Shown piece after piece: positions 35,960 to 47,500 of a DNA stretch of 64,000 nt (position 1 is the stretch's first letter; the number at the start of each line of letters is the position of its first letter). The position numbers and the translations under genes are program-made. The DNA comes from Cavenderia fasciculata. Its lineage: Eukaryota > Evosea > Eumycetozoa > Acytosteliales > Cavenderiaceae. The notes below the pieces were generated by a model. It saw only the letters and a program-made list of their open reading frames with translations, made no database searches and had not been told where the DNA came from. The stretch is from contig NW_004457708.1 in the NCBI RefSeq assembly GCF_000203815.1, positions 744,001 to 808,000 on the forward strand, in the 5' to 3' direction.

Positions 35960-36070
35960 ATCTTTACACCTTATACCCCCCCTTACCCTTAATCTCTCTC
36001 TCTCTTTCTTTTTAATTTTTTAATTGATAATCATTTTATTTTAATTTAATTTATTTTAATTTATTTTATT

Positions 36071-37813
36071 TTATTTAGTTTTAAAACTAAAGGTAGTATA
36101 ATCAATACCACCAACGGTGATACTCTTCATTGTAACTGGAAGATTTGGATTTGGATTGGATGGGTTGAATTGGAATTGAGTGAGAGCAATGTTGGATGGT
36201 GATGCGATGGCATAGTAAACGGTTCCGACAGCAATACCCTTGACTGGACTTTGGACAATGAGTTTGGAATCCTTGGAGAATTTGATACTATCTTCAGCAA
36301 AGATCGGTGTTACAGCGTAGTTGGTGACAAGGGTGGAGAGGTTGAGAAGAACAGATGATGCATCCCAAACATACAAGAATTTGGTGACAACGAGTTGACC
36401 ATCACCAACGACCAAGCTGGCTCCATTGACAACCTCGATTTGGGTGAAAATAGTGTAATCACCAGTGACGCTGACTGTGGTCTCTGGATCAGTCACGTAA
36501 ATGGGAGCATTTACATCGGATTCAAAGATGGCGCCGAATGCTCCAGAAGAGAATGTGATGACGCTGCCACCAACGAGCATGGTATCGTTAAAGACGATCG
36601 TGGCACCTTCTCCATTGGCAGAGATTTGTGCTTTGGTGCCAAGAGTGACTTCAGAGTTTGTGAAATTGAGTGTGCCAGATGGAGAGACAAAGACTTGAAC
36701 ATTCTCGGCATTGAAAGTGGTAATAGAGGTGGATCCTTGGATTTCGACGACGAATGGCGATTGGACACCTGGTTGTGCTAGGAATTGGTCAATGGCGACA
36801 TTGGTGAGAATGAGGTTGGTTTGGGGATTGCTATTGTACACCTTGAGAATAGAGATGTATCCATTGCCGAAAAGGGTGGTGGCATTGTTGACAAAGGTCT
36901 GTCCGTTTAATTGAACAGAGTAAAAGGTGGTCAAGGCACCGCCGGTCACTTGGACAGCGCTGGATTGATCAGATGTGAGGTATCCGATATAGTTGGTAGA
37001 TTGGACACTTGAGATGTCAAAACCAGTCAACTGGGCAAGTGTGATGGTTTGTTGGACATTGACAGTCGAGACAAAGACGGAACTGGCAGTGATGGCAAGG
37101 ACACCATTGGTAGATTGCAAGACTGACACTTGACCAGATGATTTGGTGATTTGGAATGTAGAGTTGAAAACAACTACACCAACTTGGAAAGCAGAGCCTA
37201 CAAGTGAAGAGTTTCCGAAAAACTCGAGCATACCGTGAGGACCCAAGACGTTACCAAAGATTTCAGCTTGAGAGTGTGTTGAAAGGGAAGCAGTACTGTT
37301 GAGGAAAATAGTGGTATCTGGACCAAAAATAGTGTTACCAAAACTAATCAATTCAGCGTTACTGTCGATATTGAATTGACCATCATCAAACCAAACATAT
37401 TCATTGACGACGAGGACAGTGTCTGGGTAGAGTTCAACATCGGATCCAATGGAAAAGAGAGCACCAATCTTGGACGACTGAGACAATTGGAAAATAATAG
37501 TGTTGACATTGATCTTGGATGTAATGTTGAATGTAAGACCAGAGATTTGTGATTTGGCATAGATATATTGTTGACCTATGATTTGAGTGGCAGAATAATC
37601 AATGATGATATTTTGACCAGCAGTTGGCACTTGACCACCAATCCAATTGGCATCATCAAAGAAATCACATCCATATTTACAATCTGATGGGGAAAATATA
37701 ATAGATTGAGCTGCTTTGTTTACATCATCATCTAAATGTAATCTTGCTGATGATGATTTAGCTTGAATTGAAACAATGAAAAAGCATAATACTAAAATGA
37801 TTAAACTTTTCAT
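36071..37813 (-). CDS. Secreted beta-rich protein of unknown function
   Basis: Single exon, 580 residues. It has a signal peptide (MKSLIILVLCFFIVSIQA) and a CKYGCDFFDDANWIGGQVPTA segment typical of the start of secreted beta-helix or G8-like proteins (W-x-GG-x-VPTAG). The remainder alternates hydrophobic strands and turns for about 500 residues with many N-glycosylation sites and two isolated Cys near the N-terminus only. No transmembrane helix or catalytic motif is seen. C-ending codons are frequent, which suggests high expression. It could be a cell-wall or matrix protein, but that is inference. Confidence 0.8.
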   Translation of the reverse strand: MKSLIILVLCFFIVSIQAKSSSARLHLDDDVNKAAQSIIFSPSDCKYGCDFFDDANWIGGQVPTAGQNIIIDYSATQIIGQQYIYAKSQISGLTFNITSKINVNTIIFQLSQSSKIGALFSIGSDVELYPDTVLVVNEYVWFDDGQFNIDSNAELISFGNTIFGPDTTIFLNSTASLSTHSQAEIFGNVLGPHGMLEFFGNSSLVGSAFQVGVVVFNSTFQITKSSGQVSVLQSTNGVLAITASSVFVSTVNVQQTITLAQLTGFDISSVQSTNYIGYLTSDQSSAVQVTGGALTTFYSVQLNGQTFVNNATTLFGNGYISILKVYNSNPQTNLILTNVAIDQFLAQPGVQSPFVVEIQGSTSITTFNAENVQVFVSPSGTLNFTNSEVTLGTKAQISANGEGATIVFNDTMLVGGSVITFSSGAFGAIFESDVNAPIYVTDPETTVSVTGDYTIFTQIEVVNGASLVVGDGQLVVTKFLYVWDASSVLLNLSTLVTNYAVTPIFAEDSIKFSKDSKLIVQSPVKGIAVGTVYYAIASPSNIALTQFQFNPSNPNPNLPVTMKSITVGGIDYTTFSFKTK

Positions 37814-38569
37814 TTTTTTGAAATAATAAATAATAATTTGTTGTTGTAGTAGTTGTAAGAAGGTATAATTATACTAAAAGAAGACGATGATTTAAAGTAA
37901 TTTGATTGATTACAATTAAAGAGTGACATCATCTTATTTATACCCATTGCAAATGGAACAGATATTTCCTTTGGAGTTTTTAAAAAATCCAATAAAAAAA
38001 ATGTGAGGCTATAGAATTTAGAATCACCAAAAAGAACTCCCCCATCTTGGATATAGCACCCCTCTGTTGAGTGCCAGACCTCATCTATTCCGACCAAAAT
38101 ATCATCGGAGACTAATGTCTTTAGAATAAAAAGTTCGAGAAACTAATAGAATTTACACGAGATATTTTTTTTTTCTTGATGATGTGAGCAAACTACTAAT
38201 CGATATATATGACATTTCATCTTATTCTTCAACAAACTATTCTTCACTTGGCACTCTTATTTGAATTATTCGAGATCTAGGATGTATCACATTTAATTAA
38301 AGAAAGAAAGTAAATATTATTAGAGTTATCCAAATATTATTCTTTTCCTACCTCTAAACTCCTGGATGTTTGAGAAGAATAAAAAATGGTATTAGTAGGT
38401 GAGGCTGCTCTCACCTCATTACAAACACAATGGACGCAGTGAAGTCAAAGTAGGATTTCTGTTGATGAGGGGACAACATTTTCTATTGTTTTTTTTTATA
38501 TAACAATTTTTTGGTTTCAAGCTTACCAAAGAAGTAATTGACAAAGATTTATTGGAAGGATACTATGGT
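37814..38569. other. Spacer without a clear gene
   Basis: About 756 bp. The part nearest 37813 should hold the promoter of the secreted-protein gene. An open frame at 37810-38097 (minus) is not supported by an ATG/leader pattern. A patch at about 38395-38480 (GTGAGGCTGCTCTCACCTCA, a self-complementary GTGAG/CTCAC element) is less AT-rich. Confidence 0.4.
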
Positions 38570-39018
38570 TTAGAGGGTTCTGCATTTTCCATTCCACCAG
38601 AAACAATGGCCACCAAGTACACCAAGGGTATCACATTTTAATTGTGTATTCAAGGTGTTACATGCCCAGTCATTGTTACCAAGATTCTCCTCTTCAGAAA
38701 AATCAAGGACGGGCTCTTGTGGGACGATTGGTTCAACTTGAACTTGTTCTTCAGTAAATGGATTGGAAATGCACTTTCCATGTTCCCAAATACAAACCTA
38801 AAATTACAAAAATTGGAATTAAAATAGTCTTTTGTTAGTATATTGATTATTTGATTTGAGCTTGTCTATCTACATACTTGACCAGCCATTGCACAGAAAA
38901 TTTCAGACTTGATACGTGGGCACATTGATGGCTTGGTTACATCAGTAACGATGGTGGTTGGGGTAGCAAAAGCAGATGCTACTAATATACAAACTAAAAT
39001 TACTAATACAGATTTCAT
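38570..39018 (-). CDS. Small cysteine-rich secreted protein with an internal repeat
   Basis: Two exons, 39018-38878 and 38797-38570, give 122 residues. Splicing is supported by an in-frame phase-0 join with a GTATGT donor and TTTTAG acceptor. The first exon carries a signal peptide (MKSVLVILVCILVASAFA). The mature part has two copies of a Cys pattern C-x8-C-x6-9-C-x6-C, each ending in an aromatic-GKC motif (CIWEHGKC and CFWWNGKC), separated by an acidic Glu/Pro/Val-rich linker. Function unknown; the pattern is that of a small disulphide-bonded extracellular protein. It was found by reading the strand by eye, because each exon is short. I do not recognise the family. Confidence 0.75.
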
Positions 39019-39330
39019 TTTTTTCCTATTTGTTTGTTGTGTTGTAAGTGATGATCAATAATATATCAAACGAAACATTTTCAAAGGACTCCATGATCGT
39101 TTGCGTTTGCCTCATTTCTGAAATCAACCCGAAAAAATTAAAAAGAAATATGTAAAAATTAAAAATATCATATCATCAACCGAATCCCGTTGGATACCAA
39201 GCCTTGGCACATCCGTCGATTTCAAAGCCCTGGGAATGCTTTGAAATTGGTGTCGTCTTTTTCCAAAAAAAAAAAAAAAGTTGGAGACGATATTTTTATT
39301 TGAATACCATCATATATAATATCTTTGCAT
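39019..39330. other. Spacer with a short perfect hairpin
   Basis: Region between the Cys-rich gene start and the Trm1 stop. It contains ATTTCAAAGC (39219-39228) and its exact reverse complement GCTTTGAAAT (39238-39247) around a 9-nt loop, followed by an A-run near 39268. It could be a structured 3' UTR element of the plus or minus transcript. Confidence 0.45.
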
Positions 39331-41385
39331 TTATTGTTTGTTATTATTATCTTGTTGATTTTCATGATCATCTTGAATGCCTAAATTTTGATCACCTGTA
39401 CCATTATCAATGCCTTGTTGATCATGAGAGAATTTACAAAATTTACCACTTGGACATGACCCATCATCTCTAATTCTTTTACATAATAAACTGGCGGGGG
39501 ACTCTTTTTTTGATCTGTTTTTACCTTGATTCTTTGCTCGCTTGTCAATCATTGATTCGGATGGACTGGCATTGCCACGACCACCGGTGGCACGGGAACC
39601 TGGTCCCCAGTTGTCCTTGGGGTTGGGGAGGTATTTGGGAACGTTGGGGGTTTCACCGCTGGCCTTGGGGTGGAGTGTAAAGTCGATGGTGTGTTTAATG
39701 TCGGTCTGCAAGATGGCTTGTGCAGGTGATTGGGCAGCTATGTTTTTGGGCGGGTTGTTTTTGGCGTGTGTCTTGTAAATGTCCCAGAGAAAATCTTGGG
39801 GTGCGTCGGTCTTGATACATGGTTGTACGTGGCTGGATGAGACGCGGTAGCCGCCGTTGAGGATGGCCGAACGAATGACGTTGCCTGGAAGACTGGTGGT
39901 ATGGAGGACGGCTGAAAAGTGGTCGTTTTTAAAATAGAATAGTGCGTCGGGCAACTCCTCGGCGGCGGCGGTCACCATACCAAAGATCTTCTTGGCCGTG
40001 TTGAACTTGGCCGGATGCTTCTCGACAAATGCCAATGCACTCTTGCAGACGTCGACGTTGTGGATGGGAGCCGACCAGAAAGGTCCGGCCACGTGCAACC
40101 CCTTCTTGCAAAACTCGCAAGTCGTCGACGACATGTGGCGGTTGAGCATCGGTGTCTTGTACTTGATGTTGCTGCCGTCGCGCTTCTCCACGCCGCCATT
40201 GCCGACAATCTCGAGCTGGCCAAGCGGCACGGTGCGGAAGCTACCGCACCCGACGCAGCTGTAAATGTTGGAGAGACGTGAAAACGACTTTTTGCACTCG
40301 AGTGGCGACGAATAGACGCGCACAAAGACACGCACGTAAAAGTCAATCGACATGGACAACACTGGCACAATATGTCGTTTGTATCGATTGGCATGTGTCT
40401 CGATTGTATGCAACAAAATACGTACTGCCATCTCATGACACGCATCACCTTTGAGTGGGACCGACCCATACTTGGCATAACATGTCTCTGGATAGTTTCC
40501 ACACAAAATGGCAGCATCTGTTGCCGTCACACAAAGCAATCCACCGTCTGCAACAGATTGCACAGCACCATCGATAAAGATACTTGGTGCTCCATATGGA
40601 TCCAAATCAACAATATCAAATTGTTTACGTGGATCACGGTGTTGGTACATGACCATGGTAGCATCACCAAGGTTAGGTATAAGCAGATTAGGATCGACAT
40701 TGTTGTAATCTCTATTCTTTTTGATCGATTCGACTGCAGCAGGTTCTATATCATTTGTCAAAATCGATTCTAATCCCTCGATTTCCTTGGCATAACGAAT
40801 TGATCGCAGTCCAGTTGCAGACAATGCTTCCAACAATTTAAACTTTCTCTCTGGCTTCCCCTTTTCCTTTAATTCCTTGTTTCGCTGTTCGATGAATAAT
40901 TGAATCATCAATATCGACAAATCTCTATTAAACTCTTGTACCGGATTATAAAATACTTCATTTTGACTATTATATACTATTGTTGCTGATCCTTCTGTAA
41001 TTGATATAATATTCTTTTTTTCTTCAGTTGAAAGTGTATCAGTTGAAGTAGTTGAAGTAGTTGAAGTAGTAGTTTGATCAGTTAATTCAATATCATTATC
41101 TTTTGTCGTAGTTGTTGTAGTTGTATCCATTTCTTTCTTTTCAATTGAACAATAGTTTCTTTTAAAATAACTATAGTTTGTTTGTTTATAATATGTGTTG
41201 TCTTTGTTGTTGTTGTTGTTGTTGTAATAGTTGTTTATACAAGTATTATGATGATTGTTGTTGTTACTTGTTTGAAATCGTCCACGAGTACTTGTACTTG
41301 TGGTTGTTGTAATAAGTCGTAGTTGTTGTTGAAGTTGTAGTTGTAATAATAATGATGATTTCAATAACAATGATCTATTATTCAT
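39331..41385 (-). CDS. trm1: tRNA (guanine-26-N2)-dimethyltransferase Trm1
   Basis: Predicted to methylate G26 of tRNAs using SAM. Single exon, 684 residues from the ATG at 41385. The N-terminus is rich in Arg/Gln/Thr/Asn with few acids and could be a mitochondrial presequence, in line with the known dual location of Trm1. Family marks: VFYNPVQEFNRDLSI, the SAM region LLEALSATGLRSIRYAKE, NDIEPAAV, DIVDLDPYGAPSIFID, CVTATDAAILCGNYPE, CYAKYGSVPLKGDACHE and the zinc-knuckle region with SCVGCGSF and CEFCKKGLHVAGPFWSAPIH. A C-terminal CCCH-type finger, C-x8-C-x5-C-x3-H (CKRIRDDGSCPSGKFCKFSH), follows. The core (about 39600-40500) is markedly GC-rich relative to flanks. Confidence 0.96.
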   Translation of the reverse strand: MNNRSLLLKSSLLLQLQLQQQLRLITTTTSTSTRGRFQTSNNNNHHNTCINNYYNNNNNNKDNTYYKQTNYSYFKRNYCSIEKKEMDTTTTTTTKDNDIELTDQTTTSTTSTTSTDTLSTEEKKNIISITEGSATIVYNSQNEVFYNPVQEFNRDLSILMIQLFIEQRNKELKEKGKPERKFKLLEALSATGLRSIRYAKEIEGLESILTNDIEPAAVESIKKNRDYNNVDPNLLIPNLGDATMVMYQHRDPRKQFDIVDLDPYGAPSIFIDGAVQSVADGGLLCVTATDAAILCGNYPETCYAKYGSVPLKGDACHEMAVRILLHTIETHANRYKRHIVPVLSMSIDFYVRVFVRVYSSPLECKKSFSRLSNIYSCVGCGSFRTVPLGQLEIVGNGGVEKRDGSNIKYKTPMLNRHMSSTTCEFCKKGLHVAGPFWSAPIHNVDVCKSALAFVEKHPAKFNTAKKIFGMVTAAAEELPDALFYFKNDHFSAVLHTTSLPGNVIRSAILNGGYRVSSSHVQPCIKTDAPQDFLWDIYKTHAKNNPPKNIAAQSPAQAILQTDIKHTIDFTLHPKASGETPNVPKYLPNPKDNWGPGSRATGGRGNASPSESMIDKRAKNQGKNRSKKESPASLLCKRIRDDGSCPSGKFCKFSHDQQGIDNGTGDQNLGIQDDHENQQDNNNKQ

Positions 41386-41561
41386 GAAACATCAATCTAT
41401 TCTATCTATATATATCTATTTATATATTATATGTATGTGTAGGGTAGTTCAACTAAATGAATTAAACTTAACTTTAGTTTCACTCGTTTTTCACAACAAT
41501 CTTCCTCATCATAGTTAGTGTCTCTTCACACTTTTTATTAAATTAATTTTAAAATCAAAAG

Positions 41562-42777
41562 ATGGAGTTGTACCAAAAGTTAAATAGTTTAATTGAAAGT
41601 AATCCAAATATGTATGTTAAATATGAATGATGAATGAATGATTGATTGTTAATCTTATCTATCTATCTTTTATTTAGAAAAGAGTTAGGATTAATAGTAT
41701 CAACAAAAAAGTTTGATGGAGAAGAAGAGAAACCATTCTTGATGGTAGAGAATAATCTAGCTGTCTCTTTTAGATTCATTCCAGCTATTTATAGGTACTG
41801 CTTTGAAACATTGAACAAATTGTTGATTAGTATTGGTGATGATTTTAGAAATTATGATGGTAGTTCTAGTAATAGTCAGTCGCAGTCTACTACCATCAAC
41901 TTGTCAGATGATACAATACTAGAATTAAATCATTTATCTAGAGCTATATTGTTTGTCAATGCAGAGAATATAACAGCACTCAATGTTAGAAAGAAACTAT
42001 TGTGTCTGAGCAACTACACGACTGCAGAACAAGAGATCAAATTGTTGAATCTTGTATTCACCAAACATCCAAAGAGTGGAGAGGCATGGTGTCATCGACG
42101 TTGGGTACTTAATCACGCTCCACATGCATTCAACCTTGAATTGGAACTAGTAGTGTGTAAAAGAGTAGGTGAAATCTACCCAAGAAACTATTATGCTTGG
42201 ACTCATCGTTGGTGGGCTTTAAATAGGCCAAATCAATTAACTTGTCAAAATGTATGTAAAAGAATGAAAGAAAGGAAAGTAAAGTGATTTAATATTATAC
42301 TTACAATTGTAATGAAAACTCTAGTTGATAGAAGATTTAAATAGAGTTGAAAAATGGGTAGAGAGGAATGTATCGGATCATAGTGCATACCATCATCGAT
42401 ATTTAATATTGGTGCAATTGTTCAAGGATCATGTTGTGTTTGGTTGGACTTTGAATCAAGTCTATGAAATCTGGACCAATGAAATGCGATTCACCGATAA
42501 ATATATTCATCTTTATCCAGCTCATGAATCACTGTGGTGTCATAAACGCGCACTATATTTATATTGGAACAAAGAAATAATAATCACAGTAACAACATCA
42601 GATGATATATGTAATATAATGAAACGTTCATCACAAATTGAATATTGTAATCAAATCATTCAAGATAAAGATACCTCCTATTACGATGACCAGGTTAGAT
42701 TTACAAATGTTTATTTAAAATGGATAAACTCTTCTAGCTCTTCCGACTCTTCCTCCTCTAATTTTTTGAATAAATAA
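41562..42777 (+). CDS. Protein prenyltransferase alpha-repeat protein (PTAR1-like)
   Basis: Predicted alpha subunit-type protein with prenyltransferase alpha repeats. Exons 41562-41611, 41678-42251 and 42325-42777 join in frame to 358 residues (GTATGT donors; TTTAG and CTAG acceptors). The repeat signature is visible as GEAWCHRRWVLNHAP and NYYAWTHRWWALNRP, with ERNVSDHSAYHHRYLIL and HESLWCHKRALYLYW later. N-terminal KKFDGEEEKPFLMVENNLAVSF matches PTAR1-type proteins more than the farnesyl- or geranylgeranyltransferase alpha subunits. In animals PTAR1 acts in protein geranylgeranylation of the SNARE Ykt6; the same role here is inference. The C-terminus ends in a Ser run. Confidence 0.85.
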
Positions 42778-43185
42778 TGTAATTAATAACAATAACTGCT
42801 TGCTTGTATATATTTATATTCTTGATCCCAATCCAATAATCTATTATTATCATCATCCAGAACAATCTCCAATAATGATGGTCATGACATCACAGGACAA
42901 CGACGTTTATATCTATACCAAAAGTTCAGGAAAGAATTTATACGCATTCCGAAGAAGAAGAGCGAGATATCTAGATCCTGAACGTGTCGATTTTTTCATT
43001 GGCTTCTGGTGTTCTGCTTGACTTCAGCTCAGTCGTCTTGGCTCTTTGGATTTTTTTTTTTTTTTTCAAAGTCTATGGGAGCATGTGTCTGTTGACCATT
43101 GGTGATTTAAAGGTCTCTTTTCTCCACGGTTAAAAAATCATATTATATTCTACACAAATATAAATATACATACAAATAAATAGAA
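42778..43185. other. Spacer between PTAR1-like and FMN-reductase genes
   Basis: About 408 bp with a T-run near 43052-43067 and GAAGAAGA patches; open frames here lack support. It includes the promoter of the reductase gene. Confidence 0.4.
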
Positions 43186-43982
43186 ATGGAACCAACTACC
43201 ACTACCGCCAGCTCCAAGAAGATCGCTGTCATCATTGGCTCAGTGAGAACTCACCGTATTGGTGACACTGTTGCCAACTGGTTCGTCCAAGCCTCTGGCA
43301 TTGAATCATCATTCACCGTCGAAATTATCGATCTCAAGACATGGAACTTGCCATTGTATGTACTATATATATATATCTATTTATATCCTTTACAACAAAG
43401 ACTCTTTTTTAGTACTTTTTACTAATCGCTTTCTTTCCCTCTCCTACCTTTTATAGATACGATGAAGCTTACCCACCAATGTACTTGAATGGTGCCTACA
43501 CTACTGAACTCGCTAAGCAATGGAGAGGTATGTTATTTATAAATACTTGATTTTTTTTTTTATATATTTTCCCAGGTTTTTTTTTGGATGGTCTAACTTT
43601 TATCTTTATACCTATAGACAAGATCGCTCAATTTGATGGATTCGTATTTGTGACCTGTGAGTATAATAGTGGTTATTCACCCTCAATTAAAAACGGCATT
43701 GACTACTTGTTTACCGAGTGGAACAAGAAGCCAGCACTTGTTGTCTCTTATGGCTTCGTTGGTGGTGCCTCTGCCAACAACCAACTCTCACACGTCTTGG
43801 CCAACTCTGGCCTCAAGATGAGACTTGTCCAACACAAGGTTGAACTCACTCTCTCCAGAGACATGTACGGTGCTGATGGCAAGTTGGCCGATATCAATAC
43901 CTCATTTGCCAAGTTTGCTCCAGAAACTGTCAAGGCTGTCGCTGAATTACTCACCATTGTCAACACTCCACTCGAAAACTAA
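43186..43982 (+). CDS. NADPH-dependent FMN reductase family protein
   Basis: Predicted flavodoxin-fold quinone/azo-type reductase using FMN and NAD(P)H. Exons 43186-43355, 43457-43527 and 43618-43982 join in frame to 201 residues, the usual length for the family. Marks: strand 1 and phosphate loop KIAVIIGSVRTHRIGDTVAN, VEIIDLKTWNLPL, the Y-P-P-M-Y segment, FVFVTCEYNSGYSPSIKNGIDYL (FMN ring contact) and VVSYGFVGGASANNQL. The last helices end in ELLTIVNTPLEN. Cytosolic, as no signal peptide is seen. C-ending codons suggest good expression. The exact substrate cannot be told. Confidence 0.92.
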
Positions 43983-44596
43983 ATACATTCAACTAAACAA
44001 TACAATACAATAGTGGATATCCAGTAGCTCTGATTAATAGAATGCCATCTACTTGTTCCGACCCCGACCGCGATCCAAAATATGATTCCTAATTAAATAA
44101 ATTATAATATATTACTAACAACCCCCCAACCAACCAAAACTATAACTATAACCATAACTATAACTATAACTATTTCATATTTATCTAATTAATATTACAA
44201 GATATATTCTCATTATTTTGAGATCATTGGATAGAAACCCATCCCATTCGGGGTTTCAGCCACATTGTCCGAATTGGGTTATCCATCGTCCCCACTTCAT
44301 TTTTTTTTTTCATGATTTTTTTTGATAGATAAACACACGTCCGCATAGTGCTAATCATTGATTGTCCTATCTGTCTGTCTGTCTGTTCAAGACACAATAT
44401 ATATATAAATAATATAGTTAACAGTTATCATAGTAGACAGTAGGCACAGTGCACAGTTGATAGTGGAGAGAAGAGAAGAGAAATTGAATGCATTAAATCA
44501 TTCATCAACCAATCAATCAATCGGAGTAATAATTAAAGAGAGAGAGAGAGAGAGAAAGACATATATTGTCGATTATGTATATAGAATTAGAATAGA
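43983..44596. other. Spacer with a TATAAC repeat and a possible structured RNA
   Basis: About 614 bp. A hexamer tract of TATAAC/ATAACT units covers about 44141-44171. A less AT-rich island at about 44230-44300 contains complementary blocks (GAAACCC at 44234-44240 with GGGTTTC at 44251-44257, plus a further imperfect partner near 44270), so it could fold. A GAGA run precedes the FNIP start. No ORF is supported. Confidence 0.4.
44141..44171. repeat. TATAAC hexamer tandem repeat
   Basis: About five TATAAC-type units in tandem with one variant unit. Confidence 0.8.
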
Positions 44597-47500
44597 ATGG
44601 ATTTCTTCAAGTTCTTTCAAAAGGAATCTGCTAAACCTCAATCACCTGAGATTCTAAATGAACAGATTAGATTAGTTGTATGTATTGTATTGTTGGAGGA
44701 GGATGATCCCGAGAGACTAATAATATAATATATTTCTTCTTTCTTTCTTTCTTTCTTTATGATTTTTAGGCATATCAAAATTCAGCATCAATATTATTTG
44801 ATACATTGTCAATTGATAATATAAAGAATAAGAATGGTGGAGTACAACCGCAGCAGCCACAACCACAACAACAACAACAACAAACACCAAACAAGACAAT
44901 GGCCAATGGAAAGGGTAGTCAGTCACCGGTCAAACCAAGAGGCAAGGTTGAAATGTTAAAAGAGATGATGTTTGGAACGGTGCCAATGAACTTTCAAGGC
45001 ACTACTACCAAGATACACTATCTTCCCGAAAACAATCAAATGTTGCTCACTAAATTGTTTACTTTAAACTTGCAAAGAGAAGAAACTAAACCACCTACAT
45101 CACCCCAATCATCATCGTCATCGACAAACAACAACAACACCACCAACACAGGTCGTCCATTAACAACCATCATCACTCCTCCATCACCTGCTTCAGCAGC
45201 ACCACTTGAAGAGATGAAAAAGTCTGCTTCATCGGCAACTCTACAAGATCTATCTAAACAAGTTGAACATGCTCAAGCTGCTGACCCAAGTTGTAGTAGT
45301 GCAAAAGATAGTAATAGTAATAGCAATTCTTCTACATTGACAAAAGATGATACTGTAGCCGACTTGAAATCAAATGTACCAAATGTTGTCAAACCTACAT
45401 TGACAACAAGCGGAGGTAATTTACCAACTTCCTCAACATCTTCACCAAACAAGACAACTACAACTACAACAAACACAACAACAACAAACAATTTATCATC
45501 ATCAACTAATAATGCAAGTACGATGAGATCAAGATCATCTTCGACAATGGGAGCAAGAGTCATGCCCAAATCACCATTACAATCTCAACCACAGATAAAA
45601 AAGGTGACATTGGCACTTTGTATTATTTTTGGACCACGTAATGACAGTTTGACACCTGTTTCAGAGGCTGTTGATAATCCCATTTCAAGATTCCATCAAT
45701 TCATCATGACCCATTTTGTATATATCGATATGAGAATTAAACCAATCATCAAATTATTAAAGAATCAAATTTATTCAAAATTTACTCAAATGAAACCATC
45801 AAATCATGGTTCTGTAAGTAGAAGCAAGAAAAAAAAAAAGAAATAATAATTAAATATTTTATAATATTAACATTCTTTTTTTTATTTTTATTTTGTTTGT
45901 TTAGTTGTCTGGATTTGGATTAACAGAAGTAAATCAAATTTATAGAGAAGTAGAAAAATTTAGACAATATATAAAGGATTTATATTATGCACCAAGATTA
46001 GAGAAACCATTATGGATTGATAGTTTAAGTCACCCAAGTACAAAGAGACAATATTTTATTACATTTTTGGATAATTTACGTGATTTATTACCTTTATATA
46101 ATACTCCAAAAACAAAATTGTAAGATGAATCAAAACAAAAAAATCAAAATATTATTTATACAAATATTAATTAACTTTTTCTATTTTATTTTCTATTTAG
46201 TTTTTTAACAACAATGATATCATCAATTTTAACATATAATTTAACATGGTTGGCAAATATGTTGGCAAGTTGTACCAATTCAACTGCCTATCGATGTACA
46301 GCAGACCGATGCAATACACTTTATAATTACGAGAATCAATTTATCAATCAAATGGCTGAGATGGTTGGTTACACTGGATGTCTTTCACCACAGTGTCGAA
46401 ATGTAAAGGCACAACAACGTCTATCCAAACTTGTACTGATTGCACCCAAAGAAGATGTTGCCAAAAAGTTTTTACAAGTTATTAGTTATTTTTGGCGTTC
46501 CTTTGAATTGGTAATCAACAAAAATAATATAAATAATCTTTCAAATATGTATAGTGGTGATGATCTTGGTAAACCTTTTATTTTTGATCAATCATCAAAT
46601 AATAATAATAATAATAACAGTAATACAGCAGAACATCAACAACAAGGAACTCCATCTTCTTCATCTGTACCAATGGGATCATCATTTAATAATAATAATC
46701 AAACATTTAATAATCATAATAGTCATACACCAATGAAATATTCAACAATGCCACCTATTTATCAACATGGTAATGGGACACCATCAAAATCAACTCCAAC
46801 ATCTCCACCACCATCAATTCCATTACCAACTACCAATTTCAATATTGGAAGTTATGATTCCACAGTACCATCTTTTATTCACAATCTACCTAGATCAATG
46901 TTGGGTGGGTATTCGACCAAATATGTTAGTGATCAATCTATCTTGGCCGTTCCCAAAAACGATTTTTTCCCTCAATTGGTAGATGATCTTAGATTATGGA
47001 TTGATTATCATCCATTCCCTTCTCCAGTCAGAGAATTTACTGCTATTATTGCTGATACTACAAAATCGTAAGAAAACACAAATCAAAATAAAAAATAACC
47101 AATATCTAACTCTTTTTTTTTATTTATTTTAGATCATGTGAATTAGTAGTAGTTAGTAAAGAAAATCTTTGGAGTGATACAAATCCAATTACAGTGAACC
47201 AAACATCATATCCAGATGTAAAGATTTTAAAAGCCAACTTTTCAGAATATGTTTCATCGATTTTAAATACTATTGTTCATTTTTGGACGATTGGAATGCC
47301 ACCAGAATCATGTATCATCTATCTTGAAGACAAATTACGTGAACTTTTTGTAAAGACTCTTAGATATCACGAGACACTCAAACACTACATTACACTCAAC
47401 CAACCAATACCATCAACCATCAATCTTTTACCAACTGGTGTCAATTTAAATATCCCAACAATTCAATCAACTCTATTAGCAACACCTCTAGCTTCACCTC

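Noticed and set aside
36395-36781. Plus-strand frame of 128 codons opposite the secreted beta-rich protein
   Set aside because: Antisense of a codon-biased gene; the minus-strand protein has a signal peptide and is continuous for 580 codons.
42800-43021. Open frame of 73 codons after the PTAR1-like gene
   Set aside because: No ATG start, hydrophobic low-complexity start and no splice partners.
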